Shown here in pieces: positions 26,501 through 34,524 of a stretch of 64,000 nucleotides of DNA. The notes under the pieces are model-generated. The model was given only the letters and a program-made list of their open reading frames with translations. It did no database searches and was not told where the DNA came from. Position 1 is the first letter of the stretch. Every line of letters starts with the position of its first letter. The translations under genes and the position numbers were made by a program. Origin of the DNA: CALVLD01 sp964467585 (lineage in GTDB: Bacteria > Bacillota > Clostridia > Christensenellales > CAG-138); the NCBI GenBank assembly GCA_964467585.1, contig CAYXRF010000001.1, positions 242,681-306,680 of the forward strand, in the 5' to 3' direction.

Positions 26501-26788
26501 TCAATCTTCAACAACGGCCAGAATATCGCTCTGACGCACAACCATGTATTCAACACCGTCAACCTTGACTTCGGTACCTGCGTACTTAGAGCATATTACC
26601 TTGTCGCCAACGCTTACGGACATGACAACCTCTTTACCGTCAACGACCCCGCCGGGACCAACAGCAACAATCTGCGCCATCTGCGGCTTTTCTTTTGCGC
26701 TGCCCGCAAGTATGAAACCACTCTTTGTTGTTTCCTCAACATCCAATGACTTAATGACAACCCTGTCAGAAAGCGGCCTTAATTTCAT
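26501..26788 (-). CDS. groS: Co-chaperonin GroES
   Basis: A 95-residue Hsp10, the lid of GroEL. Start MKLRPLSDRVVIKSLDVEE at ATG 26788 after GGAGG; mobile-loop region TTKSGFILAGSAKEKPQ and GDKVICSKYAGTEVKVDG present. It is the first gene of the heat-shock operon, behind a consensus promoter and CIRCE operator. Confidence 0.97.
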   Translation of the reverse strand: MKLRPLSDRVVIKSLDVEETTKSGFILAGSAKEKPQMAQIVAVGPGGVVDGKEVVMSVSVGDKVICSKYAGTEVKVDGVEYMVVRQSDILAVVED

Positions 26789-26895
26789 GACCTTTACCTC
26801 CAAATAGTTTGTTTGATTTCTTACCGCATCGGACGAATAACTTTGCTGTATCCCAATCTGATGGAACATATTCGTACACATCCGCACGGTGCTTG

Positions 26896-26922
26896 TTAGC
26901 ACTCAACACCCTCGAGTGCTAA
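26896..26922 (-). promoter_or_regulatory. CIRCE operator (HrcA binding site)
   Basis: TTAGCACTC (26896-26904), nine bases, GAGTGCTAA (26914-26922): an exact match to the CIRCE inverted repeat. It lies immediately downstream of the groES promoter, so HrcA repression of groESL is expected. Confidence 0.97.
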
Positions 26923-26930
26923 CAGGGCTA

Positions 26931-26959
26931 ATTATATGCAAGTTAACATTCTCTGTCAA
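26931..26959 (-). promoter_or_regulatory. groESL promoter
   Basis: Minus strand: TTGACA (26954-26959), 17 bases, TATAAT (26931-26936), a perfect consensus sigma-A promoter. The start point falls next to the CIRCE element. The 107-base leader between CIRCE and the groES start holds no other recognised gene. Confidence 0.92.
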
Positions 26960-27050
26960 CAGTGAATGCAGTAATATAATGAATATATTTTTTGGAACGA
27001 GCGCTTGATGTAAAAATGATTATATATTAGCAAAAGATGATGTTGAAGAC

Positions 27051-27079
27051 TTGCAATCATTTTCACATACGGTTATACT
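27051..27079 (+). promoter_or_regulatory. Promoter of the leader-peptide/ABC exporter operon
   Basis: TTGCAA (27051-27056), 17 bases, TATACT (27074-27079). Predicted start near 27086, giving a short leader before the ribosome site of the 30-codon ORF. Confidence 0.6.
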
Positions 27080-27109
27080 GTGACCATATTACGAGAGGAG
27101 GTTGCGTAC

Positions 27110-27202
27110 ATGTTTGGCTATTATGTTCTTGACAATGTGTTTAACGGGTATCGCTATACCTATGCCTATGCCTGCGCTTTGTGTATGCAGCCGTCTGATT
27201 AA
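27110..27202 (+). CDS. 30-residue leader peptide (BmrB-like position)
   Basis: ATG 27110 follows an excellent ribosome site (GAGAGGAGG, 27093-27101). The 30-residue product starts MFGYYVLDNVFNGY and continues RYTYAYACALCMQPSD: six Tyr, two Cys, no membrane or signal features. It ends 24 bases before a GC-rich terminator hairpin, which is followed by two ABC half-transporter genes. In Bacillus subtilis the leader bmrB, terminator and bmrCD exporter have this same layout, and ribosome stalling on the leader allows read-through. By analogy this peptide is probably a sensor of translation inhibition rather than a functional protein. The ORF and hairpin are seen; the mechanism is inferred. Confidence 0.75.
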   Translation: MFGYYVLDNVFNGYRYTYAYACALCMQPSD

Positions 27203-27225
27203 GGGACTGGTTTTGTACATTTTGG

Positions 27226-27256
27226 GTCACGGGCAGCAAGGCTCCCGTGACTTTTT
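27226..27256 (+). terminator. Attenuator-type terminator before the ABC exporter genes
   Basis: GTCACGGG (27226-27233) and CCCGTGAC (27244-27251) form a perfect 8-bp stem with a 10-base loop, followed by CT and TTTT. It lies between the leader ORF and the first exporter gene, whose ribosome site starts eight bases after the T run. Inside the leader ORF, ACGGG (27148-27152 area) could compete for CCCGT, a possible anti-terminator contact. Confidence 0.8.
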
Positions 27257-27273
27257 GTATATTTGGAGGTTGT

Positions 27274-29163
27274 ATGGAAACTCAGAAATTGAAAAGGAAA
27301 CGTAACAGAAAAGGAAAAGAAGCTCATTCTTCAGTCAACTATGCCCTTGTTAAGCGGTCTATGCGCGGCACCGGCAAGTATTTTACGCTGTCAATTATCG
27401 GGCTTATCATCGCGGTTCTATCCGCCTATTTAATCCCGCTCGTAACCAGCTTCACTATTGACTACGTGCTGATGCCATATGCGGAGGAGGGTTATACGGC
27501 AAGCCTTAATTTGCCTTCCTTTTTGCAGAATTGGCTTGAAGCTGTTGGCGGCAGAGAATTTTTGGCAAACCATCTGTATATAATGGCGATACTGCTGGTT
27601 CTCGTAACCGCTATAAACGCATTTACCACATATATGCGCAGAAGCAACATTGCATACGCGGGTGAAGGCATAGCGAAAAATCTGCGCGACGATCTTTATA
27701 CACACCTTGCAAACGTTCCGTTTGATTATCACAAGCACGTTTCAACAGGTGACCTTGTGCAAAGATGTACGTCGGATGTTGACACTGTCCGCAGGTTTAT
27801 TCAAAACCAATTGCTTGAGATGGTGCGAACCGTAATCATGGTAGTTTGTGCAGCTTCAATACTGATAAGCATTAATCCCATGTTGACGCTTTATTCTGTG
27901 ATGCTGATGCCGTTTCTTACGCTGTCATCCTTTCTATATTTTAGGAAGGTACGCTACTGGTTCACTCAATCAGATGAAGCCGAGGGTAAGCTTTCAGCTA
28001 CTATTCAAGAAAATCTGACAGGCGTCAGGGTTGTTCGAGCATTTGGGCAGCAGAAAGCTGAGCTTGATAACTTCACCGAAAAGAATAAGGACTTCAAAAC
28101 AAAAACTCAGCATTTGCTTGATTTGCTTGCTTTTTATTGGGGTGCGTCTGATTGCTTCGGGTATTTGCAGATAGCCATTTCATTGTGCGTCGGCATACTC
28201 TTTACAATACAACGCAATCTGTCGGTGGGACAGCTTCTTGTGTTTGTTTCATATACCGGCATGCTAACTTGGCCCGTTCGTCAGCTTGGACGAATACTTG
28301 CAGACCTTGGCAAGGCGACTGTGTCATTGGGGAGAATAGACGAAATACTGTCAGTTCCCGTTGAGAGTGAAACAGGAAAGGCATTAAAGCCTGATATTCA
28401 CGGCGATGTTGAGTTCAGAAACGTCTGGTTTGGCTATGAAGATGGGCAGGACGTGCTGCGCGGCGTAAGCTTCAAAGCAGAGCACGGGCAGACAATTGCC
28501 ATATTGGGCTCAACTGGCTCAGGCAAATCCAGCCTTGTGCAGCTGATACAACGGCTCTATACCTGCAATAAGGGAGAGATACTCATCGACGGCGTCAATG
28601 TCAACGATATTGAACGTCATCATTTGAGACGCAATATAGGTATAGTACTGCAGGAACCTTTTCTGTATTCACGCACGATAATCGATAATATTCGTATTGT
28701 TGATCCGGACGCTTCAAACGAAGATGTGTATGACGTTGCAAGGGTAGCTTCAATACACGATGTTGTATCCGGCTTTGAAAACGGATACGACACTATTGTC
28801 GGAGAAAGAGGCGTTACGCTGTCCGGCGGTCAGAAGCAGCGTGTTGCAATCGCAAGAATGCTCATGCAAAAGGCTCCGATTATCATACTTGACGACTCCA
28901 TGAGCGCTGTTGACACGGAAACAGACGCCGCTATACGCGACGCACTCCATTCAAGGCGCCTCAACAGCACTACATTCATTATATCTCACCGTATTACAAC
29001 CCTTTGTAAGGCGGATAAGATACTTGTGCTTGAGCATGGAGAGCTCGTTCAGCAGGGTACGCACGAGGAGCTTCTGCAGCAAGACGGTCTATACAAGCGT
29101 ATTGCAAACATTCAGAATATGCTTGAGGACGAAATGAAAGAGGACGAGGGAGGCGAGGCTTAA
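27274..29163 (+). CDS. ABC exporter half-transporter, degenerate-site subunit (BmrC/YheI-like)
   Basis: A 629-residue type IV ABC exporter half: six-helix transmembrane domain (about 35-330) and nucleotide-binding domain. Walker A GSTGSGKSS at about 411-419, signature LSGGQ at about 516, Walker B IIILDDSMSAVD with Asp in place of the catalytic Glu, H-loop SHR. The Asp marks the ATPase-impaired site of heterodimeric exporters such as BmrC or TM287. ATG 27274 follows TGGAGG; a longer in-frame start at 27247 lies inside the terminator. The stop overlaps the partner gene. Expression is probably controlled by the leader peptide and terminator upstream. Drug or metabolite export is likely; the substrate is unknown. 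Confidence 0.9.
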   Translation: METQKLKRKRNRKGKEAHSSVNYALVKRSMRGTGKYFTLSIIGLIIAVLSAYLIPLVTSFTIDYVLMPYAEEGYTASLNLPSFLQNWLEAVGGREFLANHLYIMAILLVLVTAINAFTTYMRRSNIAYAGEGIAKNLRDDLYTHLANVPFDYHKHVSTGDLVQRCTSDVDTVRRFIQNQLLEMVRTVIMVVCAASILISINPMLTLYSVMLMPFLTLSSFLYFRKVRYWFTQSDEAEGKLSATIQENLTGVRVVRAFGQQKAELDNFTEKNKDFKTKTQHLLDLLAFYWGASDCFGYLQIAISLCVGILFTIQRNLSVGQLLVFVSYTGMLTWPVRQLGRILADLGKATVSLGRIDEILSVPVESETGKALKPDIHGDVEFRNVWFGYEDGQDVLRGVSFKAEHGQTIAILGSTGSGKSSLVQLIQRLYTCNKGEILIDGVNVNDIERHHLRRNIGIVLQEPFLYSRTIIDNIRIVDPDASNEDVYDVARVASIHDVVSGFENGYDTIVGERGVTLSGGQKQRVAIARMLMQKAPIIILDDSMSAVDTETDAAIRDALHSRRLNSTTFIISHRITTLCKADKILVLEHGELVQQGTHEELLQQDGLYKRIANIQNMLEDEMKEDEGGEA

Positions 29164-31016
29164 TGGAAAAGTCGACATCCGCGCTTAAAGAGCAGGAATT
29201 CAACCAAAAGGTTGACTTCAAAATATGGAAACGTTTGATAGACTATGCACTCAAATATAAAATGCTGGTGCTTCGCACAATTATTGCACTTGTGGTGGTC
29301 GCTGCCGTGGATCTTTTGTATCCGCAGTTCTCAAGGTATGCAATAGATCACATTATTGTTGCGGACAGGCTTGACATACTGCCATGGTTTGCAATTGCGT
29401 ATGTGGCTGCGGTATTACTGCAGGGAATTGGTGTTGTGCTGTTTATCAAAGGCTCCGGGAAGCTTGAAATGAACATGGCGTATGATATCCGTCAGGACGC
29501 CTTTCGAAAGCTGCAGCAGCTGTCATTTTCATACTATGATAAAACCGCAGTGGGCTACATAATGGCACGAATGGTAAGCGACATCGCAAGACTCAGCGAG
29601 CTTATCGCGTGGAGCGTTGTTGACATTTTGTGGGCTTCAGGATATGTTATTGGCGTAATAATCATTATGCTGACAATGAATCCAAAGCTTGCGCTCATTG
29701 TAATAGCCGTGCTGCCGCCGCTTGCGATAATATGTATGTATTTCCAGAAAAAGATACTCAAGCATTACCGTATAGTTCGCAAGCAAAACTCAAAGATAAC
29801 AGGCGCATTTAACGAGGGTATTATGGGCGCGGTCACAACCAAAACTCTGGTCAGAGAGGAAAGAAACGCAGAGGAATTTCAAAGCGAAACAGGGCAAATG
29901 CGAAAAGCTGCGATAAAAGCTGCGGTGCTCTCGGCTATGTTCACACCGATTGTAATGTGCCTTGGCTCTGTCGGTACAGGTTTGGCGCTGTATGCGGGAG
30001 GTATGAGCGTTACTTCAGCGTGGGAGGGAGCGTTCGGAGTTATGACCGTTGGTACTCTGGCGTCTTTCATCTCATATTCAACCGGATTGTTTGACCCGAT
30101 TCAGCAGCTTGCGGGAATATTTGCAGAGATGCAAAGCGCGCAGGCAAGCGCCGAACGCGTAATCACGCTTATTGATACTCCGTGCGACATAATTGACAGC
30201 GAGGACGTTATAAAGAAGTATGGGGATTGCTTTGAACCTAAGCGTGAGAATTGGGAACCTATACGAGGTGACGTTACGTTTGAACATGTCAGCTTTGCAT
30301 ACAAGGGCGGTGAAAGCGTTCTGCACGACTTCAACCTTGACGTCAAAGCGGGCGAGAATATTGCGCTTGTCGGAGAGACGGGAGCAGGCAAAAGCACGAT
30401 TGTAAACCTTGTGTGCCGCTTTTATGAACCGACGGAGGGACGCATCCTTATTGATGGAGTAGACTATCGGGAGCGCAGTCAGCTTTGGCTGCAGGATAGG
30501 CTGGGATATGTGCTTCAGCAGCCGCACCTTTTCTCTTGCAGCATAAAGGAAAACATTCGTTACGGCAGACGTGAAGCTACTGATGAGGAGGTTTACGCAG
30601 CCGCAAAGCTTGTGCATGCCGAGGAGTTTATTCTCGCACAGGAAAACGGTTATGATACAGAGGTTGGAGAGGGCGGAGGCAGACTTTCGACAGGGCAAAA
30701 GCAGCTTATCAGCTTTGCAAGGGTGATACTTGCCGATCCGAGAATATTTGTGTTGGACGAGGCTACAAGCTCAATTGACACGGAAACCGAGCAGCTAATC
30801 CAACATGCAATTACCAAGGTGTTGGAGCATCGTACAAGCTTTATTGTAGCGCATCGCCTTTCAACCATACGTTCCGCCGACAGAATACTTGTTATACGTG
30901 ACGGGCGAATAACCGAATCGGGCACGCATAAAGAGCTTCTCAAGCTAAAGGGCTATTACTACGATCTCTACACAACTCAGTTCAGAGAGGAAACAACGAC
31001 CGATATTCTTAATTGA
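29163..31016 (+). CDS. ABC exporter half-transporter, partner subunit (BmrD/YheH-like)
   Basis: A 617-residue ABC exporter half starting at ATG 29163, overlapping the stop of the first subunit. Six-helix domain, then Walker A GETGAGKST (about 403-411), a changed signature LSTGQ (about 508), Walker B VLDEATSSID with the catalytic Glu, and H-loop AHR. The changed signature would face the Asp-bearing Walker B of the other subunit, so one ATP site is degenerate and one is normal, exactly as in BmrCD/TM287-288 heterodimers. The extracellular loops are short. Confidence 0.92.
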   Translation: MEKSTSALKEQEFNQKVDFKIWKRLIDYALKYKMLVLRTIIALVVVAAVDLLYPQFSRYAIDHIIVADRLDILPWFAIAYVAAVLLQGIGVVLFIKGSGKLEMNMAYDIRQDAFRKLQQLSFSYYDKTAVGYIMARMVSDIARLSELIAWSVVDILWASGYVIGVIIIMLTMNPKLALIVIAVLPPLAIICMYFQKKILKHYRIVRKQNSKITGAFNEGIMGAVTTKTLVREERNAEEFQSETGQMRKAAIKAAVLSAMFTPIVMCLGSVGTGLALYAGGMSVTSAWEGAFGVMTVGTLASFISYSTGLFDPIQQLAGIFAEMQSAQASAERVITLIDTPCDIIDSEDVIKKYGDCFEPKRENWEPIRGDVTFEHVSFAYKGGESVLHDFNLDVKAGENIALVGETGAGKSTIVNLVCRFYEPTEGRILIDGVDYRERSQLWLQDRLGYVLQQPHLFSCSIKENIRYGRREATDEEVYAAAKLVHAEEFILAQENGYDTEVGEGGGRLSTGQKQLISFARVILADPRIFVLDEATSSIDTETEQLIQHAITKVLEHRTSFIVAHRLSTIRSADRILVIRDGRITESGTHKELLKLKGYYYDLYTTQFREETTTDILN

Positions 31017-31045
31017 GCGACAGTCAATCATTGCAGGCAAAATGA

Positions 31046-31083
31046 AACGGCGTCATGGCAAAAGCCTTGGCGCCGTTAATTTA
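31046..31083 (+). terminator. Terminator of the ABC exporter operon
   Basis: AACGGCG (31046-31052) pairs with CGCCGTT (31071-31077); an inner GGC/GCC pair around AAAA strengthens the stem. AATTTATT follows. Confidence 0.65.
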
Positions 31084-31088
31084 TTGCA

Positions 31089-31118
31089 CAAAAAAGGGGC
31101 ACACTCACGAACGCCCCA
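31089..31118 (-). terminator. Terminator of the GtrB-like gene
   Basis: Minus strand: GGGGC (31113-31117) and GCCCC (31096-31100) form the stem, followed by a run of six T. Confidence 0.7.
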
Positions 31119-31133
31119 TACAATCGGTTATGT

Positions 31134-32081
31134 TCAGATATTGATATCCTCAGCCACGATATAAAGGGGGCGATTTTTTAGTTCATCGTACATGCGATTC
31201 ATATACATCCCCTGAACAGACATAAACATCAGCGTTGCACCCTGAACCGCAACAAGCCCGCACAGCGCCCAAAGCCAAGCGGGGAAGGCGATCGCACAGC
31301 ACGCAAGCACAATAAGTGCAACAAGTCCCAATGCGTCAAGCAAAAGCAGAGCGGCGCCAAACTCTCCGCAAAGAGTCAATGGGCGGTCAGAAAAACCAAC
31401 TATTCCGTCCATCGCAAGACGCAGCATCTTTTTTAGAGTGTATTTGGTTTTGCCCGCATAACGTTCGTTCCTGACATATTCGACAGGGACGGCTTCAAAG
31501 CCCATCCATCCGCTCATGCCGCGCAAAAAGCGGTTGTGCTCACGCATCTTGAGGAACACATCCGCGACCTTGCGGTCAAGCAGGCGGAAATCGCCCGTAT
31601 CAAGGGGGATGGGGTAGGCGCTCATTGAGCTAAGCAAGCGATAGTACACAAATGCGGTAAGCTTTTTGAATATTGTTTCACCTTTGCGTTTGAGCCGCTT
31701 GCCGTATGCGATATCTGCGCCCTTTTCCCATGCATCGACCATCTCGGCTATAACCTCAGGCGGATCCTGCAGATCAACGTCAATAATTATAAGTGCGTCG
31801 CCACGAGCGGCGTCCATGCCGCATGTTACGGCAGTTTGATGCCCAAAATTTCGGCTGAAACAGCGAACCTTAACATTGGGGTGTGCTCCGGCGATTTCAC
31901 GCAATATCCTCATGGAGCCGTCGCGGCTGCCATCGTTAACATAAATTATCTCATACGGATAGCCAAGCTTTAGCATTGCATCGTTCATTCTTTCAAACGA
32001 GACAGATAATACGTCCTCTTCATTGTAAACAGGAACGATAAGCGAAAGCAGCTTATCCTTTTTGACAGTTTCTGAGCTCAT
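31134..32081 (-). CDS. GtrB-like family 2 glycosyltransferase
   Basis: A 315-residue membrane-linked GT2 enzyme. The GT-A domain has LIVPVYNEEDVL, YVNDGSRDGS, CFSRNFGHQTAVTCGMDAARGDALIIIDVDLQDPP (DxD-type region) and DTGDFRLLDRKV. Two C-terminal hydrophobic helices (about 235-295) anchor it. Such enzymes (GtrB, YkcC, dolichyl-phosphate-sugar synthases) transfer a sugar from a nucleotide to polyprenyl phosphate. That product could feed the GT39-type transferases at the start of the window. ATG 32081 is the start, with its own terminator downstream. Confidence 0.88.
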   Translation of the reverse strand: MSSETVKKDKLLSLIVPVYNEEDVLSVSFERMNDAMLKLGYPYEIIYVNDGSRDGSMRILREIAGAHPNVKVRCFSRNFGHQTAVTCGMDAARGDALIIIDVDLQDPPEVIAEMVDAWEKGADIAYGKRLKRKGETIFKKLTAFVYYRLLSSMSAYPIPLDTGDFRLLDRKVADVFLKMREHNRFLRGMSGWMGFEAVPVEYVRNERYAGKTKYTLKKMLRLAMDGIVGFSDRPLTLCGEFGAALLLLDALGLVALIVLACCAIAFPAWLWALCGLVAVQGATLMFMSVQGMYMNRMYDELKNRPLYIVAEDINI

Positions 32082-32199
32082 ACAAAATCAACCTCCGTAC
32101 ATCTTCATAAGCGGACATTGTTTCCGCAACAAGATTATACCAAACAATCCTCCGTATTAAAGCCCGACAGAGCATAACTTAACAAATATATTATATCTG

Positions 32200-32229
32200 T
32201 TGAATATATAAACTTTCATATTTTATACA
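32200..32229 (+). promoter_or_regulatory. Promoter of the dehydrogenase operon
   Basis: TTGAAT (32200-32205), 18 bases, TATACA (32224-32229). The predicted start, about 32236, leaves a leader of roughly 96 bases. The stretch 32082-32199 between the divergent genes holds no gene. Confidence 0.45.
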
Positions 32230-32248
32230 ATTGTGCTATTCTATTGGT

Positions 32249-32297
32249 TGGACGAGCAGGTTCGTCAGCGGCAGCTCCGCAGGCGGAAATCGTCCCC
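32249..32297 (+). ncRNA. Structured leader RNA with two CAGG-loop hairpins (candidate)
   Basis: Several nested pairings occur in this 5' leader. GACGA/TCGTC (32251-32265) closes a loop GCAGGT; TCCG/CGGA (32276-32287) closes a loop CAGG; GCGG/CCGC (32269-32280) is an alternative; and GGACGA (32250-32255) can instead pair with TCGTCC (32290-32295), closing the whole element. Repeated loop sequence and mutually exclusive pairings suggest a regulatory RNA. It matches no riboswitch class that I recognise. Confidence 0.35.
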
Positions 32298-32331
32298 GAC
32301 ATTTATCAAACAATAAGGAGTCGAGGTAACT

Positions 32332-32637
32332 ATGAGGATTGAAGATCATCCAATACTCACATTCGACAGAGGCAAACCGATCAACTTCACCTTTGACGGT
32401 CAAAGCATGGTGGGTTATGAAGGGGAGTCTATCGCGGCAGCCCTTCATGCAAATGGCGTCAGAGTGCTTGCACACAGCGCTGAAAAGCAGCGCCCACGCG
32501 GCTTTTACTGCGCCATAGGGAACTGCTCAAGCTGTATGATGGTTGTTGACGGTGTTCCAAATGTCAAAACCTGTATAACCGAGCTTCGTGACGGCATGAT
32601 TGTTGAGAGGCAGAAAGGCAAGGGCGTAATAGTATGA
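32332..32637 (+). CDS. (2Fe-2S)-binding small subunit of a flavin amine/imino-acid dehydrogenase
   Basis: A 101-residue plant-type ferredoxin domain (Fer2_4, as in HcnA and the sarcosine oxidase alpha N-terminus). Start MRIEDHPILTFDRG; beta-grasp core FTFDGQSMVGYEGESIAAALHANG; cysteine pattern CAIGNCSSC...C for one [2Fe-2S] cluster. ATG 32332 follows AAGGAG. Its end overlaps the next gene (ATGA). It should carry electrons between flavin sites of the complex encoded by this operon. Confidence 0.85.
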   Translation: MRIEDHPILTFDRGKPINFTFDGQSMVGYEGESIAAALHANGVRVLAHSAEKQRPRGFYCAIGNCSSCMMVVDGVPNVKTCITELRDGMIVERQKGKGVIV

Positions 32638-33716
32638 TTAACACTCGGCTTTTGATAATTGGCGGAGGGCCCGCCGGGCTTTGCGCCGCGATATCGGCAG
32701 CTGAAGCGGGCAGCGACGTTCTTATTGTTGAACGCAACCCCCGTATTGGCGGGCAGCTTATCAAGCAGACGCATATGTTTTTCGGCTCGGAACGTCAATA
32801 TGCTTCAACACGTGGCATTGACATAGTGGGCATCCTTATGGACAAGCTAAAAGCGTATGGCGACAGAGTTCGTATTCTTACAGACACTACAATACTCGGC
32901 ATATATGAGGACGGCATAGTTACAGCTCTTCACAAGGAGGATGACTATTTCAAAATCAAACCCGATGCGATTGTCGTTGCAACAGGTGCGTCTGAGAAAG
33001 CGCTTGCTTTTCCGAACAACGATCTTCCCGGCATATATGGAGCGGGAGCCGTTCAAACCCTTATGAACGTGTACGGGGTTAAACCCGGAGACCGCGTTCT
33101 TATGGTTGGCGCGGGAAACATCGGTCTTATTGTCAGCTATCAGCTTATGCAGGCAGGCGTGCAGGTCGCGGCGATACTTGACGCCGCGCCAAAGATCGGC
33201 GGCTATCTTGTCCATGCCGCAAAAATCAGAAGGATGGGCGTTCCGATTATGGTGAGCCACACGGTAAAAGAGGCGATTGGCAAGGACTGCCTTGAAAGCG
33301 TTGTAATATGCGCTGTTGATGAACGATTCCGTCCAATCGAAGGCACAGAACAGACTATTGACTGTGACGTGTGCTGCATATCTGTCGGACTTACCCCTTT
33401 GGGAGAATTGCTTGCGATGGCAGGTTGTCAGATGAAATACATTCCGCAGCTTTCAGGTACGGTTCCGATGAGAAATGCTGAGTATCAAACAACGATACCC
33501 AATATATTTGTCGCCGGCGATGTGTCCGGCATTGAGGAAGCATCCTCCGCTATGGTCGAGGGATATCTTGCGGGGCTTTGCGCCGCAAATTACGTTGGAT
33601 GTACGCATCCCGAATATGAGGCGAAGAAGGCAGATTACACGGAACAGCTGCGTCAGCTTCGCGGCGGGCCTGTCGGAAAGCGCATACTTGACGGCATTGC
33701 CCTTCAAATGAATTGA
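32634..33716 (+). CDS. FAD/NAD(P)-dependent oxidoreductase subunit (HcnB/PDH alpha-like)
   Basis: A 360-residue protein with an FAD-binding N-terminus LLIIGGGPAGLCAAISAAEAG, a second dinucleotide-binding GAGNIGLIVSYQLMQAG, and the C-terminal FAD motif IFVAGDVSGIEEASSAMVEGYLAG. It matches the alpha subunit of dye-linked proline dehydrogenase, HCN synthase subunit B and opine oxidase subunit A. It overlaps the 2Fe-2S gene by ATGA. It probably hands electrons to NAD or another acceptor. Confidence 0.85.
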   Translation: MINTRLLIIGGGPAGLCAAISAAEAGSDVLIVERNPRIGGQLIKQTHMFFGSERQYASTRGIDIVGILMDKLKAYGDRVRILTDTTILGIYEDGIVTALHKEDDYFKIKPDAIVVATGASEKALAFPNNDLPGIYGAGAVQTLMNVYGVKPGDRVLMVGAGNIGLIVSYQLMQAGVQVAAILDAAPKIGGYLVHAAKIRRMGVPIMVSHTVKEAIGKDCLESVVICAVDERFRPIEGTEQTIDCDVCCISVGLTPLGELLAMAGCQMKYIPQLSGTVPMRNAEYQTTIPNIFVAGDVSGIEEASSAMVEGYLAGLCAANYVGCTHPEYEAKKADYTEQLRQLRGGPVGKRILDGIALQMN

Positions 33717-33727
33717 GGTGACAGCTT

Positions 33728-34231
33728 ATGAGTATTGATATTCTTGAAAAAACAGGCATCCCCACAGAGGACATGATACATTCAAAATTTCCTTCGATTG
33801 AACGCATAAATCGTGGGCGCGTTGCCGTTGCGGAATGCTATCAGCGCATTTCCTGCAATCCGTGTCAAAGCTCATGCAACTTCTCCGCGATAAATGTTGG
33901 CGATGATATCAACAACACTCCGGAAATATCCTTTGACAGGTGTGTGGGCTGCGGTGCTTGTCTCACAAAATGTCCCGGGCTTGCAATCATGCTTGTTGAC
34001 GGAAGCAAAGGGGCGGACTCAATTGAAGTCAGCATTCCATATGAGTTTTTGCCACTGCCCACAGTAGGTGAGACGGTTGAAGCGCTTGACCGCACGGGAG
34101 CGGCAATTGCGGAGGGCAAGGTAACACAGGTGCTGAACCAAAAGGGATTTGACCGCACACCCATCGTGCGTTTTATAGTTGGGCGAGAGTATTTATACAC
34201 GGTGCGAAACATTCGCTTGAAAAGGAAGTGA
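33728..34231 (+). CDS. 4Fe-4S ferredoxin-type subunit of the dehydrogenase complex
   Basis: A 167-residue protein with a classical cluster motif CVGCGACLTKCPG and an additional cysteine group ISCNPCQSSCNFSAI that may bind a second cluster. The C-terminal ~70 residues (LPLPTVGETVEALDRTGAAIAEGKV) form a small domain without cysteines. ATG 33728 is 12 bases after the previous stop with GAGGTGACAG upstream. It fits the delta (ferredoxin) subunit of multi-subunit proline-dehydrogenase-like complexes. Confidence 0.75.
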   Translation: MSIDILEKTGIPTEDMIHSKFPSIERINRGRVAVAECYQRISCNPCQSSCNFSAINVGDDINNTPEISFDRCVGCGACLTKCPGLAIMLVDGSKGADSIEVSIPYEFLPLPTVGETVEALDRTGAAIAEGKVTQVLNQKGFDRTPIVRFIVGREYLYTVRNIRLKRK

Positions 34232-34236
34232 GCAAT

Positions 34237-34524
34237 ATGAACGAAATGGATAACACAATCATCTGTCGCTGTTCAGACGTTACTCTTGGCGATATCCGCA
34301 AGCTTATTGCCGATGGGTATACCAGCTTTGACGAGATAAAGCGTATTACGCGCTGTGGAATGGGGCCGTGTCAGGGTAAGACCTGCCAGCAGTTGATTCA
34401 GAGAGAGATTGCTGTTGCCACAGGTAAACCCATATCAGAGCTTGTCGATCAAACTACGCGTCCGCCGACTGTCGGCGTGCGGCTTGAGCTTATCGCAAAG
34501 GAGGCATACCGCGATGAAAACTAA
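34237..34524 (+). CDS. BFD-like (2Fe-2S)-binding subunit
   Basis: A 95-residue protein with the BFD pattern CRCSDVTLGDIRKLI...ITRCGMGPCQGKTC, which binds a [2Fe-2S] cluster in NirB/HcnB-type proteins. ATG 34237 was chosen over GTG 34228 because AAAGGAAG lies directly against the GTG. It overlaps the next gene by 11 bases. This domain is often the C-terminus of the HcnB-like subunit; here it is separate. Confidence 0.82.
   Translation: MNEMDNTIICRCSDVTLGDIRKLIADGYTSFDEIKRITRCGMGPCQGKTCQQLIQREIAVATGKPISELVDQTTRPPTVGVRLELIAKEAYRDEN

Noticed and set aside
27102..27305. 67-codon ORF overlapping the leader peptide
   Set aside because: It lies in another frame, runs through the terminator into the exporter gene and lacks a suitable ribosome site; the 30-codon frame has the strong one.
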